Notes: generated by a model not told the origin, from the sequence alone. 64,000 bases of DNA from Poseidonibacter lekithochrous (GCF_013283835.1 NZ_CP054052.1:558001-622000), one strand, 5' to 3'; shown: positions 1 through 8,112, counted from the first letter of the stretch. Numbers and translations: made by a program.

Positions 1-258
1 AACAGAAAAATCAAAAACCCAAAAATATATATAAGTATTGAACTAGTAGCTAATAAATCAATATTAAAAGTTATTGATAATGCAGGAGGAGTTAAAGAAG
101 AGAATTTAAATAGAGTCTTTGAATCATATTATAGTACTAAAAAAAGAGGTTCAGGAATAGGGCTTTACATGTCTCAACTTATAATACAATCACACTTTAA
201 TGGAGAGATAAAAGTACATAATGAAAAACAAGGTGCTTGTTTTTCAATAGAGGTATAA
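1..258 (+). CDS. Histidine kinase, C-terminal fragment (cut by window edge)
   Basis: An open frame runs from the first base to a TAA at 256-258, giving 85 residues of the C-terminal end of a GHKL ATPase domain. Visible motifs are the G1-type box around VIDNAGGV, the F-box-like FESYYSTK and the G2-type GSGIGLYMSQ, followed by the usual final strand. It would autophosphorylate a histidine in the missing part. The most likely partner is the OmpR-type regulator starting at 978, with one convergent gene between them. Only the catalytic end is visible, so the sensory input is unknown. Confidence 0.85.
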   Translation, partial: NRKIKNPKIYISIELVANKSILKVIDNAGGVKEENLNRVFESYYSTKKRGSGIGLYMSQLIIQSHFNGEIKVHNEKQGACFSIEV

Positions 259-267
259 ATAAAGCTA

Positions 268-882
268 TTAAGAAAAGCTATTTAGTATATTTTTATAAAT
301 ATTCTCTGTATTATAGTTGTATCTAAATATTGATTCTTTAAGATGTAAATAGAAATTGTTTTTATTAATTCCTCTAAATTTTCTCAGTCTATTATGAATA
401 AAACATTCAAAATGATTATCTGATTTAAAGTAGCCAGAAGTTATGTATGAATCAGAATCTTTATTATATAAAATACGAACACTATTAGCTTTTTTATGTT
501 GAATAAGACTATCTTTTATATTTTCATCTAAATAGATAGATAAATTAATAGGTAAAGCTGATTGTTCATTTAAAATGAAGATACCTTCACTGCTTTCTGT
601 ATAAAATATATTGTGATTATAAATATTAATATGTTTGATTTCAATATAGTTTTGCTTTAAAATATCTTTTATTACTTTATAGTCTAATAGTATATTATCT
701 TCATCTATTTTATTCCTAAATAGCTTATAGTAGTGGTTTATTGTTTGTCTACTATATCCTGATTCTTTGGCTGTTTGAATGGCTGTGAAATCATTACTAA
801 AGCATAAACATATTTTATTTATATTCTGACTATTAACTTTTGCATTTTTTATTTGTATTGTTGTAATTTCTGGATTCGACAT
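268..882 (-). CDS. IS1595-type transposase-derived HTH protein (probably inactive as a transposase)
   Basis: The 204-residue protein has an N-terminal helix-turn-helix (about residues 28-56) of the kind at the start of IS1595-family transposases, and a C-terminal block (about 156-192, including RLRKFRGI and LKESIFRYN) that resembles the end of their DDE domain. The middle lacks the DExxFGG and DGWxAY catalytic signatures expected there, and about three residues appear to be missing beside the final acidic position. I saw no terminal inverted repeats. It sits between a kinase end and its probable response regulator and is divergent from the latter, so a captured DNA-binding role is plausible. 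The start at 882 has no Shine-Dalgarno sequence, but a TATACT box lies six bases upstream. Family assignment is from memory of the family. Confidence 0.6.
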   Translation of the reverse strand: MSNPEITTIQIKNAKVNSQNINKICLCFSNDFTAIQTAKESGYSRQTINHYYKLFRNKIDEDNILLDYKVIKDILKQNYIEIKHINIYNHNIFYTESSEGIFILNEQSALPINLSIYLDENIKDSLIQHKKANSVRILYNKDSDSYITSGYFKSDNHFECFIHNRLRKFRGINKNNFYLHLKESIFRYNYNTENIYKNILNSFS

Positions 883-977
883 AATGTAAGTATAATAAAA
901 AAAAATGAGAAAAAAGTGAGCATAATAAAAATGATTCTCAAAATTGTATTTAAATAAAAAAAGAGTATAATTTACAA
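883..977. promoter_or_regulatory. Divergent promoter region with Fur-box-like element and two start-proximal -10 boxes
   Basis: This 95-bp gap separates the minus-strand HTH gene and the plus-strand regulator. On the plus strand TATAAT (966-971) is six bases before the ATG at 978. On the minus strand TATACT (889-894) is six bases before the ATG at 882. Neither start has a Shine-Dalgarno sequence, so both transcripts may be leaderless. A Fur-box-like stretch, TGATTCTCAAAATT, lies at 932-945. In reverse complement it contains TTTGAGAATCAT, the same word as in the box at 17444-17467. Iron control is inferred. Confidence 0.5.
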
Positions 978-1664
978 ATGTTAGAAGAAAAATATAGAAA
1001 TAGTAAAATCCTTTGCATTGAAGATGAAGATTTAATTAGAGAAAATCAAGTCTATTATTTAAAAAGATTATTTACAACGGTTTATGAAGCAAGCACTGTA
1101 AAAGAAGCTTTAGAGATCATTGAAAATAAAAAACCAGATATTGTTATAAGTGATATTGAAATTAATGATATGAATGGTTTAGATATGATTAGAACTATTA
1201 GGAAAAAAGATAAAAAAACTAAGTTTATAGTTTTAAGTGCTTATTCTACTAAAGAGTATCTTTTTGATGCAATTGATTTAGGCTTAGTAAAATATTTAAT
1301 AAAACCAATTGACCATGAAACTTTTTATCCTATATTACTTGAGTGTGCAAAAGAGATATATGAAGAGAAAAGTGAATTAATTACTTTTTGTGAGAATTTC
1401 AAGTTTGATATATTAAATAGTCAATTAATATATGAAGATAAAACAATAATACTTACTAAGTATGAAGCAGACTTTTTACACTTATTATATAAAAATAAAC
1501 CGAATGTAGTAAGGTATGATCAAATTCAAGATGAGGTATGGATAGACAATATTATGACTGATAGTTCTTTACGAACATTAGTTAGAAGTCTTAGAAAAAA
1601 ACTTCCAATTAATATTGTAAAAAATCTATCAAAAACAGGTTATAAGTTTAATATCGAAGAGTAG
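978..1664 (+). CDS. OmpR-family response regulator
   Basis: The 228 residues form a receiver domain (about 10-125) and a winged-helix DNA-binding domain (about 135-226). Receiver residues are complete: acidic pair E15/D16, phosphoacceptor D59 in VISDIEIND, S87 in VLSAYS and K109 before P110. The C-terminal part shows the trans_reg_C pattern, with SLRTLVRSLRKKL as recognition helix and the TGYKF wing. The probable kinase ends at 258. Directly downstream and convergent is the iron-uptake island, so it may respond to metal or envelope status, but no target can be proven here. It could be the factor binding the repeated CTTGTCATGA element found before the iron operons (inference). The transcript looks leaderless. 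Confidence 0.9.
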   Translation: MLEEKYRNSKILCIEDEDLIRENQVYYLKRLFTTVYEASTVKEALEIIENKKPDIVISDIEINDMNGLDMIRTIRKKDKKTKFIVLSAYSTKEYLFDAIDLGLVKYLIKPIDHETFYPILLECAKEIYEEKSELITFCENFKFDILNSQLIYEDKTIILTKYEADFLHLLYKNKPNVVRYDQIQDEVWIDNIMTDSSLRTLVRSLRKKLPINIVKNLSKTGYKFNIEE

Positions 1665-1666
1665 GG

Positions 1667-2167
1667 TTATCTTACTTTTTGTAACTCTTTCATTAGCAAA
1701 TTAGTATTTTTTATATTAACTAAAATAGTGATAAATAAAAGTACAAAAGCTAAAGCAATACTTACAATTAAAGCTAGGCTTAGTTGTTTAGATCCTTCTC
1801 TTGGCTCTGATAATTTAACTTCTTTATTTTGACTTCCCACTTTTGTAAAACCACCTTTTGGACTAGGACCCACTTCTATTATTTGATGTCCTGGACCACC
1901 ATCTAATACTATTTGATATGATTCCTTTGGAATGTCTATTGTTAATTCACTCTCTGTTGGTAAACGTTCTTTATATAAAAGCATACCATTCGCTAAAGCT
2001 TCAAGCCTAACTTGTGCTCCTGTAGCTACTTCTCCTGTATTAAATACACCTTCTACTGTAATAGTATTATCTTCATTATCAAATACATTCAAAAGTAATG
2101 AATGAGCAAAGATAACTTGCTGTAAAGATAGTAAAAATATAAAAGATATTAAAATTCTTTTATTCAT
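1667..2167 (-). CDS. Membrane-anchored periplasmic protein with N-terminal His, iron-island member
   Basis: 166 residues: a signal peptide ending ...VIFA, a mature chain starting HSLLLNVFDN, a beta-rich domain (about 22-105) and one C-terminal transmembrane helix (about 130-152) with a short basic cytoplasmic tail. Its periplasmic domain aligns with the 100-residue protein at 5128-5430: both have a His after the cleavage site, FDN(E/G)D.TIT.EG.F and a G.GH motif. It overlaps the upstream PepSY gene by four bases (ATGA) and is the last gene of that unit. The placement and the terminal His suggest periplasmic metal handling. The exact family is not recognised; it resembles small carrier-type proteins beside Co/Ni or Cu systems. 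Confidence 0.75.
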   Translation of the reverse strand: MNKRILISFIFLLSLQQVIFAHSLLLNVFDNEDNTITVEGVFNTGEVATGAQVRLEALANGMLLYKERLPTESELTIDIPKESYQIVLDGGPGHQIIEVGPSPKGGFTKVGSQNKEVKLSEPREGSKQLSLALIVSIALAFVLLFITILVNIKNTNLLMKELQKVR

Positions 2168-3741
2168 AATTGAGCCTTTGTAGTTTTTTTATTCCAAAAT
2201 AGTTTTGCTTCTTCTCTATTTTTTGGTAGTTTAAAAGAAACAAAAAGTAGTAAACAAGCAAAAATAAATAAAGCAATATCAACATTTAGTATGATATTCA
2301 TGTTCCCTTGGTATAAGTCTAGGGGAGTTAGTTTCATTACAACTCCATGTATAACTGGAGCAGATAAAAATAACACACCCCCTAAAAATAAAAACTCTTT
2401 TGCTGCTTGATAAGAGTTAATTCTATAAAAAGACCAAAGTAAAGTAAGAAGCCACATATTAAAAAATGCACCTTGTTGCCAAATAACTCTATCTTCTAAA
2501 TTCATTGGCAATAGCCATTGTAAATTGAATAATAAAGCAGTTGCTGGAATTACACCTATCATAATAGTAAGTGAGAGTTTTCCCATCCAGTGATAAAAGG
2601 GAATTTTTCCTTCGTATTTTTTTGCCTTTTTTTCTAACCATAACATTACGCCAGCTCCTATTGCAAAACAAGAAGAAAGCATAATTAGGGCTATAAATAA
2701 TCTAGTAAATATATCTACTCCAAATAAAAGATGTAAAAAATAAGTGGCATCAGAAACTAATACATTCCAGTGTCTATCCATAACTTTTACATTAGATATG
2801 ATATTTCCATTTACTGCATTTAAAGTAAGAGTAGGGCTATTATAAATACCGTTTAAAAATGGATAATAAGGATTATATCCTTCTAGTTTAACCCTAGCAC
2901 TTGAATCTTTCCAGTTAATAAGTATTAGTTTTTCAAGAGTAACATCTGGATTTATCTCTTGTGCTTTTTTTATTAGCTCACTAATAGGAAGCATTTTTAC
3001 TGTGTCATTTTTCTTTTGAATCTCTACATCTTTTGGAAGTAAAATTGGATTTGTAATCTTTTGAATCACATGTGTTTCACCCTTACTTGCTATATAGGTC
3101 ATAGGTCCTGAACCTGTATAACCTATACACATTAAAGCTCCTGTTAATGTGATTATTATAAAAGGAGGGAAAACCCATGTGAATATCTTTCTATGATATT
3201 TAGAAAATTTACTTTGTTGATTTTTACCTTTGTTTTTATATTTTAGAGTATTAACTAAAATTAATCCCCCAATAATTAAAAACATAACAGCAACAGCCAT
3301 AAAACCAAATATTGTATAACCAATATTTTCTAGTGGTCTACCATAATGCATTCCATTTAAAAATTTAGCAAGTTTTGATCTCTCCCCTTCATGGTCAAGT
3401 TTTAGCTCACTTCTTGGATCAAATACACTTGGTTCCATAAATCTATGAGAGATTTTTAATGTGGGATCATTTCTAAATCCAGGAAGAGTAATAATAATAT
3501 TATTTCTTGGATAATCTGGATCTGATATAACTGGATCAATCATTGCAGAATAATTTATTTTAGTAATATCAGCAGCTTGAAAGTGTCTTGATGGTTTTTC
3601 CCATACTTGAATATATGGAAGCATAATTGCAAAGACACCGAAAAATACTGCAATATACATTAAAAGTGAAAAAGTAATTCCAGTAGATACATGAATTCTT
3701 TGTAATCGTTGTTTAAAAAGTTTTGAATCGTTTGTAGACAT
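2164..3741 (-). CDS. PepSY-associated transmembrane protein (PiuB-like, putative ferric-siderophore reductase)
   Basis: 525 residues with four or more membrane helices: one near 17-43, one near 145-165, one near 190-212, then several after about residue 340. A large periplasmic PepSY-type region lies between helices. Family members sit in siderophore-uptake operons and are thought to reduce ferric complexes at the inner membrane. Conserved His residues occur around the helices (HYGR, HRKIFTW, HLLFG). It is preceded by a 101-residue membrane protein and overlaps the 166-residue protein by four bases, so the three form one unit. A second copy lies at 13319-14866 in the receptor operon. Confidence 0.8.
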   Translation of the reverse strand: MSTNDSKLFKQRLQRIHVSTGITFSLLMYIAVFFGVFAIMLPYIQVWEKPSRHFQAADITKINYSAMIDPVISDPDYPRNNIIITLPGFRNDPTLKISHRFMEPSVFDPRSELKLDHEGERSKLAKFLNGMHYGRPLENIGYTIFGFMAVAVMFLIIGGLILVNTLKYKNKGKNQQSKFSKYHRKIFTWVFPPFIIITLTGALMCIGYTGSGPMTYIASKGETHVIQKITNPILLPKDVEIQKKNDTVKMLPISELIKKAQEINPDVTLEKLILINWKDSSARVKLEGYNPYYPFLNGIYNSPTLTLNAVNGNIISNVKVMDRHWNVLVSDATYFLHLLFGVDIFTRLFIALIMLSSCFAIGAGVMLWLEKKAKKYEGKIPFYHWMGKLSLTIMIGVIPATALLFNLQWLLPMNLEDRVIWQQGAFFNMWLLTLLWSFYRINSYQAAKEFLFLGGVLFLSAPVIHGVVMKLTPLDLYQGNMNIILNVDIALFIFACLLLFVSFKLPKNREEAKLFWNKKTTKAQL

Positions 3742-3752
3742 AAGTTAGTTCT

Positions 3753-4058
3753 TTAAAATAAAATTAGTAAAAAAATAGAAAAAATTAATGAGGGAAGTAA
3801 AAAACGTAAAAGTGCTTTTAGTTTAGTAGGAGCTACTACAATCCATAATGCAAAGCAAGCCCAAATTAAAGTATTAAACATCAAAGGTATTATTATAGAT
3901 TCCCCCGCAGTTCCTGGGATTATAAATACTAAAAGAGTCATTCCTAGATATGCAGCTATTAAGCCACCAAAAATAGAAGATAAAACTCTAAATAGGCCTA
4001 TTTTTTTCCCACTTTCCTCAGGTGTTGAAAGTTGTTTATATATATTAGTTGTAAACAC
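3753..4058 (-). CDS. Small inner-membrane iron-uptake protein (DUF3649-like)
   Basis: 101 residues with about three hydrophobic helices and a short cytoplasmic start. It is a clear paralogue of the 98-residue protein at 14870-15166: both have a G.(F/I)R.S segment, an AYL.M helix, and a W..(Y/F)(A/G)LWI(V/I) helix followed by T-K-(L/F). Both copies stand directly before a PepSY membrane protein. Such small proteins are common partners of PiuB-like proteins and TonB receptors and probably assist siderophore iron transfer. It is the first gene of a unit whose promoter region (4059-4153) carries the shared iron-island pattern. Confidence 0.65.
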   Translation of the reverse strand: MFTTNIYKQLSTPEESGKKIGLFRVLSSIFGGLIAAYLGMTLLVFIIPGTAGESIIIPLMFNTLIWACFALWIVVAPTKLKALLRFLLPSLIFSIFLLILF

Positions 4059-4073
4059 TATTAAGACCTTTTA

Positions 4074-4094
4074 ATGATTTTGATTATTATAATT
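4074..4094 (-). promoter_or_regulatory. Fur-box-like element before the 101-residue/PepSY unit
   Basis: The reverse complement contains ATAATAATCAAAAT, a 14-base word also present in the box at 17347-17362. The element fits overlapping GATAAT-type hexamers recognised by Fur. It starts about 16 bp upstream of the start codon at 4058. Fur control is inferred; the fur gene is not in the window. Confidence 0.5.
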
Positions 4095-4128
4095 AAGTGT
4101 TATTGAAATTGTTCTTAACAAATTTTGA

Positions 4129-4138
4129 ACATGACAAG
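4129..4138 (-). promoter_or_regulatory. CTTGTCATG element, copy 1
   Basis: The reverse complement reads CTTGTCATGT, matching the element found before the other iron units. It lies about 45-50 bp upstream of the Fur-like box at 4074-4094. It overlaps the hairpin at 4133-4154, so this copy could partly be a by-product of that hairpin. Confidence 0.4.
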
Positions 4139-4154
4139 AAAGAGTTTTCTTGTC
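4133..4154 (-). terminator. Hairpin after the DUF4198 gene
   Basis: A perfect 9-bp stem (GACAAGAAA / TTTCTTGTC) with a four-base loop begins at the stop codon of the 274-residue gene. No clear T-run follows on the minus strand, so termination strength is uncertain. The stem overlaps the CTTGTCATG element. Confidence 0.5.
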
Positions 4155-4978
4155 TAGTTTATTTCTATAATAGGTTTTGCTTCTACCCAAATTAGGGCAT
4201 CTTGTTTTAGTTTTTTGCCTTTAAAAGTTTTACCTTTATTTAAATCTTGAGCAGAGAAAGCCCAAAATCCAGCTTTAGGAATAGTGAAGTTAAATTCTCC
4301 ATTTTTGTTTGCTTTTAGTGAAAGAGTTATGAAGACTTTATTTGGAGCTTTAATTTTGTCTTTTCCCATAGAGTTATTATTAATATCTACATCTCTATTT
4401 AAGTAAGTGATATCAACATTTGCATAAGGCACTGCTTTTCCTTGAGCTTTTACAATACCTGCAAAATTACTTCCTTCCCAAATAGCGTAGGGTTTAACTA
4501 AAGGTACAATCTCAGCTTCAAGTTTTAAATCATCAGACCAGTTTGTAGGAGCTGCTGCTACATTGATTATTGTTTTGACAATTTGTTGAATATAAATATC
4601 TTGATTCTCTTCATAAAAAGGAGCGGCTTTTAAAATCATAATGTGATCACCCATTTTTCTTGCTTTATATTTACTCTCATAAGCATGTCCTGAATTTACA
4701 TTTCCTTTAAATTGAATAGCTTTTAAAGTACTTTTTAAATCAGTTTTTTTCTTTTTATTAATCACATAAAATTCTTCTACTTCTAAAAACTCATTTGAGT
4801 CATGTTGTTTTCCCATATTTAAAGTATATTTATCTTCAAATGGGTGAGTAAATACCTGTCTTATTTGAATATATTTACCTTTTTCTAATGCTAAATTTGG
4901 AGTATATAACATTTGAAAGTGAGCATAAGTATTTGTTGTAATTAAAAATAAAATTGAAACTAATAGTAGTTTTTTCAT
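4154..4978 (-). CDS. DUF4198 (NikM-like) periplasmic protein
   Basis: 274 residues with a signal peptide ending ...NTYA, then mature HFQMLYTPN. The body matches the DUF4198 pattern: an early QVFTHPFED segment, a mid-chain domain ending in a linker, and a C-terminal beta-sandwich with GVFNFTIPKAGFWAF-type sequence. DUF4198 proteins accompany nickel, cobalt or iron importers and have a carrier-like or metal-delivery role in the periplasm. It follows feoA-feoB and the Cys-rich small protein at short spacing, so it is probably part of the Feo unit. Which metal it binds is not shown by the sequence. Confidence 0.75.
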   Translation of the reverse strand: MKKLLLVSILFLITTNTYAHFQMLYTPNLALEKGKYIQIRQVFTHPFEDKYTLNMGKQHDSNEFLEVEEFYVINKKKKTDLKSTLKAIQFKGNVNSGHAYESKYKARKMGDHIMILKAAPFYEENQDIYIQQIVKTIINVAAAPTNWSDDLKLEAEIVPLVKPYAIWEGSNFAGIVKAQGKAVPYANVDITYLNRDVDINNNSMGKDKIKAPNKVFITLSLKANKNGEFNFTIPKAGFWAFSAQDLNKGKTFKGKKLKQDALIWVEAKPIIEIN

Positions 4979-4987
4979 TAAAATCCT

Positions 4988-5128
4988 TTATATTTTTTTA
5001 TTGTTCTTATTATTAGAACCACATCCGCATGAACCACCACAAGAATTCTTTTTAAATAAAGATTTATAGATATAAAATACTGCAAGTGCAAAAATAATAA
5101 GTGTAAAGATTAATTCTTCAGTATTCAT
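4988..5128 (-). CDS. FeoB-associated Cys-rich small membrane protein
   Basis: A 46-residue frame begins MNTEELIFTLIIFALAVFYI and has one transmembrane helix (about 5-24), then a basic stretch and a cysteine cluster CGGSCGCG (about residues 30-37), then a charged tail KNNKK. It shares one base with the upstream gene (TAATG overlap). This is the architecture of the small FeoB-associated Cys-rich membrane proteins often encoded next to feoB. They are thought to help ferrous-iron transport or bind metal or Fe-S at the cytoplasmic face. The gene is too small for most gene finders and is easily missed. Confidence 0.8.
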   Translation of the reverse strand: MNTEELIFTLIIFALAVFYIYKSLFKKNSCGGSCGCGSNNKNNKKI

Positions 5129-5430
5129 TACTCTACTATGTCCTGACCTTTAATGCTAACAAGATGGCCTTTTCCTGCATCAAAATTTACATTATATTCT
5201 CCCTGTGGTTTTGTAAATGTAAATTCACTGTCTTCATTCATAAGACCTTCTGATACTTTTTTATCATTTTGTTTTATATACATAGCTACACCACTACCAC
5301 TAGCACCATCTGAGAAACCACCTTCACAAGTAATTGTTCCATCACCATTATCAAAACAAGTCATAACGGCTGTATGTGCACTTGCACTACTTACTAATAA
5401 AGCACTAACTAATAAAATTTTTTTAAACAT
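5128..5430 (-). CDS. Small periplasmic protein with N-terminal His, Feo unit
   Basis: 100 residues: a signal peptide ending ...SSASA, then HTAVMTCFDNGDGTITCEG. The mature domain is about 80 residues and has two cysteines (in MTCF and ITCEG) that could form a disulfide, plus a GKGH motif near the end. It is a short relative of the periplasmic part of the 166-residue protein at 1667-2167 but without a membrane anchor. It overlaps the end of feoB by eight bases and the Cys-rich protein by one, so the three are cotranscribed. A role in periplasmic ferrous-iron or other metal binding is inferred from position and the terminal His. Confidence 0.75.
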   Translation of the reverse strand: MFKKILLVSALLVSSASAHTAVMTCFDNGDGTITCEGGFSDGASGSGVAMYIKQNDKKVSEGLMNEDSEFTFTKPQGEYNVNFDAGKGHLVSIKGQDIVE

Positions 5431-7879
5431 AATTTTCCTTTTTGTAATTTGGGATTAAAGATAAAAGCATGGTAATACTTAATACAAAAATGTAGAAATA
5501 AACCATTGCTTCTACCCCTGAAAGATTCAAAAATGAACCAACTTGAAAGATAAATATTGCAGACAATAAACCTAAAACCATAGGATAAGATAAAGCAAAA
5601 AACATCCATTTATAAGAGTTTGTTTGTACCTTTATCATAATCATTGTTGCAATACATGGAGGCGTTAATGCCATGAAAATGATAATTGCAACTGCACCAA
5701 GTGGTGTATATGAGCTTGAACTTGCAATTGAGCTACTTCTTGGATCTTCTTTATTACTTTCATATAAAGCTCCAATAGTTGCTACAGAACTCTCCCTTGC
5801 GGCAAATGAACTTAAAAATGCAACATTGATTTTCCAATCAAAACCTGCATATTGAGTTAGGGGTACGAAAAATTTACCCATAGAACCTAAAGCAGAGTTT
5901 TCAACTTTTTCATCTTTTGTCTCTCTAAATAATGCTTTTCTAGTTTTTAGTAATTTCTTAAAAGCTCTATTTATCTTTTTGGCTTCTTTGTCTCTTTTTG
6001 GTTTTGTGAATAAAAAGAAATAAGGATTTATATCTTTATATTTAGAATCAATTTCTTTTGCTTTTTCTTTACTTGTTGTATTCATACGTTTACTTCTGTA
6101 TGTATTATAGAAATTAATAAAAGCTTTTAATTCGTCTTTTTCATCTAAGTGTGAATAGTATTTATTTGTTTGTATTTTTTTATAAAAAATACTTTGCATA
6201 TTTTTTGATTTATTATCTAATTCTTCTTTTTTCTCTTTTGAGATTCCCGGAAACTGAATTAAGACAAATAAGACTACAGCAACAGCTGCTACAATAGTTA
6301 CAATCTTTTTTAGGTATAACCAAATCTTATCAAATACTTTGATAAAAATACCTCGAAGAGTTGGAATATGATATGAAGGCAATTCCATAATAAAAGGAGT
6401 TGTTTCGTGTGCTTTAAGTACGGTAAGAGTTAATACCTTTGAGACAGAGAGTGCTACAAAAATAGTAACAGTAGATATTAAAAACATCATTAATGCCATA
6501 TCTGCTTGGAAAAAAGCGGCTAAAATTAATGTAAAGAATGGAATTTTAGCAAGACAATTCATAAGTGGAATTGTAAGCATAGTAGCCATTTGGGCTTTTT
6601 TATCATTCATTCCTTTTGTCGCCATAACTCCAGGAACTGCGCAACCTCCTGCAAAAATACCACTTAATACTAAAGGTAGAGTTGATTCTCCATGAAGTCC
6701 AAACTTGACAAATAATCTATCTAAAATAAAGGCCATTCTTGGCATATAACCTACATCTTCAAGTATTGCTAATAAAAAGAACAATATAAAAAATATAGGA
6801 AGATAGTTTAGTAAGGCATTTACACTATTCATCATCCAAATAGCAAACTGGGTTATATAGGGAATAGAATCAATATTCTCTTGTGGGAAAAATGAAACAA
6901 CAGTAGTTTTTAGCCAAGACAGTATTGGCCATGTAATAGTTGTAAGTTCATATCCATAAACAATTGATAATTGGTATAAAGTAAAAATAATTGAAGCTAG
7001 TATTGGAAGGGCTAAGTATTTATTTAAAACAATTGAATCAATTTTATCACTAAAAGTTCTTTCATTTTTTTTAGTATTTATGCTACATGCTTTTAGAAAT
7101 TCATCAGCTTTTTCATATCTTGTTTTTACAATATACTGTTCACATGAAATATTGAATTTTTCTTTGAACTCTTCTTTTAATTTCTCTAAATAATCTAAAA
7201 TTTGTTTTGCATTGTTAGAGTTTTGTTTAAGATATTCTATTATTTGAGCATCATTTTCAAAAAGTTTTACACTTATATAGTGTTTTGATAAAGTTAAACT
7301 CTTATTATCAATTAATTCTTTTATTAAATCAATATATTTTTGTAATTCTTTATAATGTAGAGCATTTGATATATGTGAAAGTTGACTTTTTTTAACTTCT
7401 ACAATTGATTCTTTTATTTCATCTAAACCTTGTTTTTTAGATGCAACTGTTTCAATAATTTTTGCATTTGTTAGTTTTTGTAATTTTTTTAAGTCAAATT
7501 CTAAACCATTTTGTTTTGCAACATCAATCATATTAAATGCAATTATCATTGGTTTATGCATATCTAAAAGTTGCATTGTAAGATATAGATTTCTTCTTAA
7601 ATTAGAAGCATCAACAGTATTAATTATAATATCTGTATCTTTATTTAATATATAATCTCTTGTGATTTTCTCTTCCACTGAGTATGATGAAAAAGAGTAT
7701 GTTCCTGGAAGATCAATAACTTCAATTTTTGATTCCTTGTAATTAAAAGAACCACTTTTTTTATCAATAGTAACACCTGGATAATTTGCAATATGTTGTT
7801 TTATATTAGTTAGCATATTAAATATTGTAGATTTACCACAGTTTGGCTGACCTACAAGAGCTACTTGTATATTATTCAT
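5423..7879 (-). CDS. feoB: Ferrous iron transport protein B
   Basis: 818 residues. The N-terminal G domain shows G1 GQPNCGKS (10-17), G2 T37, G3 DLPG (56-59) and G4 NMID (116-119), then a helical linker to about 280. The membrane domain (about 285-545 and 665-815) has the family's LEDVGYMPRMAF and GGCAVPG blocks, a SFAARES block and a GAVAIIIFMALTPPC helix. It imports Fe2+ across the inner membrane, gated by GTP. An unusually long, charged, Lys-rich stretch (about 546-660) interrupts the membrane domain, which makes the protein longer than most FeoB. It overlaps feoA by eight bases and is followed by the His-start and Cys-rich small proteins. Confidence 0.97.
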   Translation of the reverse strand: MNNIQVALVGQPNCGKSTIFNMLTNIKQHIANYPGVTIDKKSGSFNYKESKIEVIDLPGTYSFSSYSVEEKITRDYILNKDTDIIINTVDASNLRRNLYLTMQLLDMHKPMIIAFNMIDVAKQNGLEFDLKKLQKLTNAKIIETVASKKQGLDEIKESIVEVKKSQLSHISNALHYKELQKYIDLIKELIDNKSLTLSKHYISVKLFENDAQIIEYLKQNSNNAKQILDYLEKLKEEFKEKFNISCEQYIVKTRYEKADEFLKACSINTKKNERTFSDKIDSIVLNKYLALPILASIIFTLYQLSIVYGYELTTITWPILSWLKTTVVSFFPQENIDSIPYITQFAIWMMNSVNALLNYLPIFFILFFLLAILEDVGYMPRMAFILDRLFVKFGLHGESTLPLVLSGIFAGGCAVPGVMATKGMNDKKAQMATMLTIPLMNCLAKIPFFTLILAAFFQADMALMMFLISTVTIFVALSVSKVLTLTVLKAHETTPFIMELPSYHIPTLRGIFIKVFDKIWLYLKKIVTIVAAVAVVLFVLIQFPGISKEKKEELDNKSKNMQSIFYKKIQTNKYYSHLDEKDELKAFINFYNTYRSKRMNTTSKEKAKEIDSKYKDINPYFFLFTKPKRDKEAKKINRAFKKLLKTRKALFRETKDEKVENSALGSMGKFFVPLTQYAGFDWKINVAFLSSFAARESSVATIGALYESNKEDPRSSSIASSSSYTPLGAVAIIIFMALTPPCIATMIMIKVQTNSYKWMFFALSYPMVLGLLSAIFIFQVGSFLNLSGVEAMVYFYIFVLSITMLLSLIPNYKKENYV

Positions 7880-8096
7880 AAGTAACCTTAATACTTTTTG
7901 CTTCTTGTATTCGCAAACTTATATGATAAGCTAATACTTCAACTTCAATTGGATCACTTAATGGAGATTTTCTAATCATTTTAATTTTATTACCTTCAAT
8001 AAATCCCATATCATATAGTTTTTGAAGTAGCATTCCTTGTGCATTTATTTCTTTTATAATGGCAACTTTATTTGTTTGTATTTCATCTAATGTCAT
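7872..8096 (-). CDS. feoA: Ferrous iron transport protein A
   Basis: I place the start at the ATG of 8094-8096, giving 74 residues (MTLDEIQ...), because AAGGAT sits directly upstream and this length fits FeoA. A longer frame to 8165 would add a Tyr/Asn-rich, non-homologous leader and run into the promoter. The SH3-like fold pattern is visible: LYDMGFIEGNKIKMIRKSPLSDPIEVEV, then the final strand with ISLRIQEAKSIKV. FeoA binds the FeoB G domain and modulates transport. It overlaps feoB by eight bases. Confidence 0.93.
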   Translation of the reverse strand: MTLDEIQTNKVAIIKEINAQGMLLQKLYDMGFIEGNKIKMIRKSPLSDPIEVEVLAYHISLRIQEAKSIKVTYE

Positions 8097-8112
8097 TATA
8101 ATCCTTACGTTT

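Noticed and set aside
5153-5458. Plus-strand open frame of 101 codons
   Set aside because: It is antisense to the 100-residue periplasmic protein and the end of feoB, which have clear homology, ribosome binding sites and overlaps. The translated antisense product has no recognisable features.
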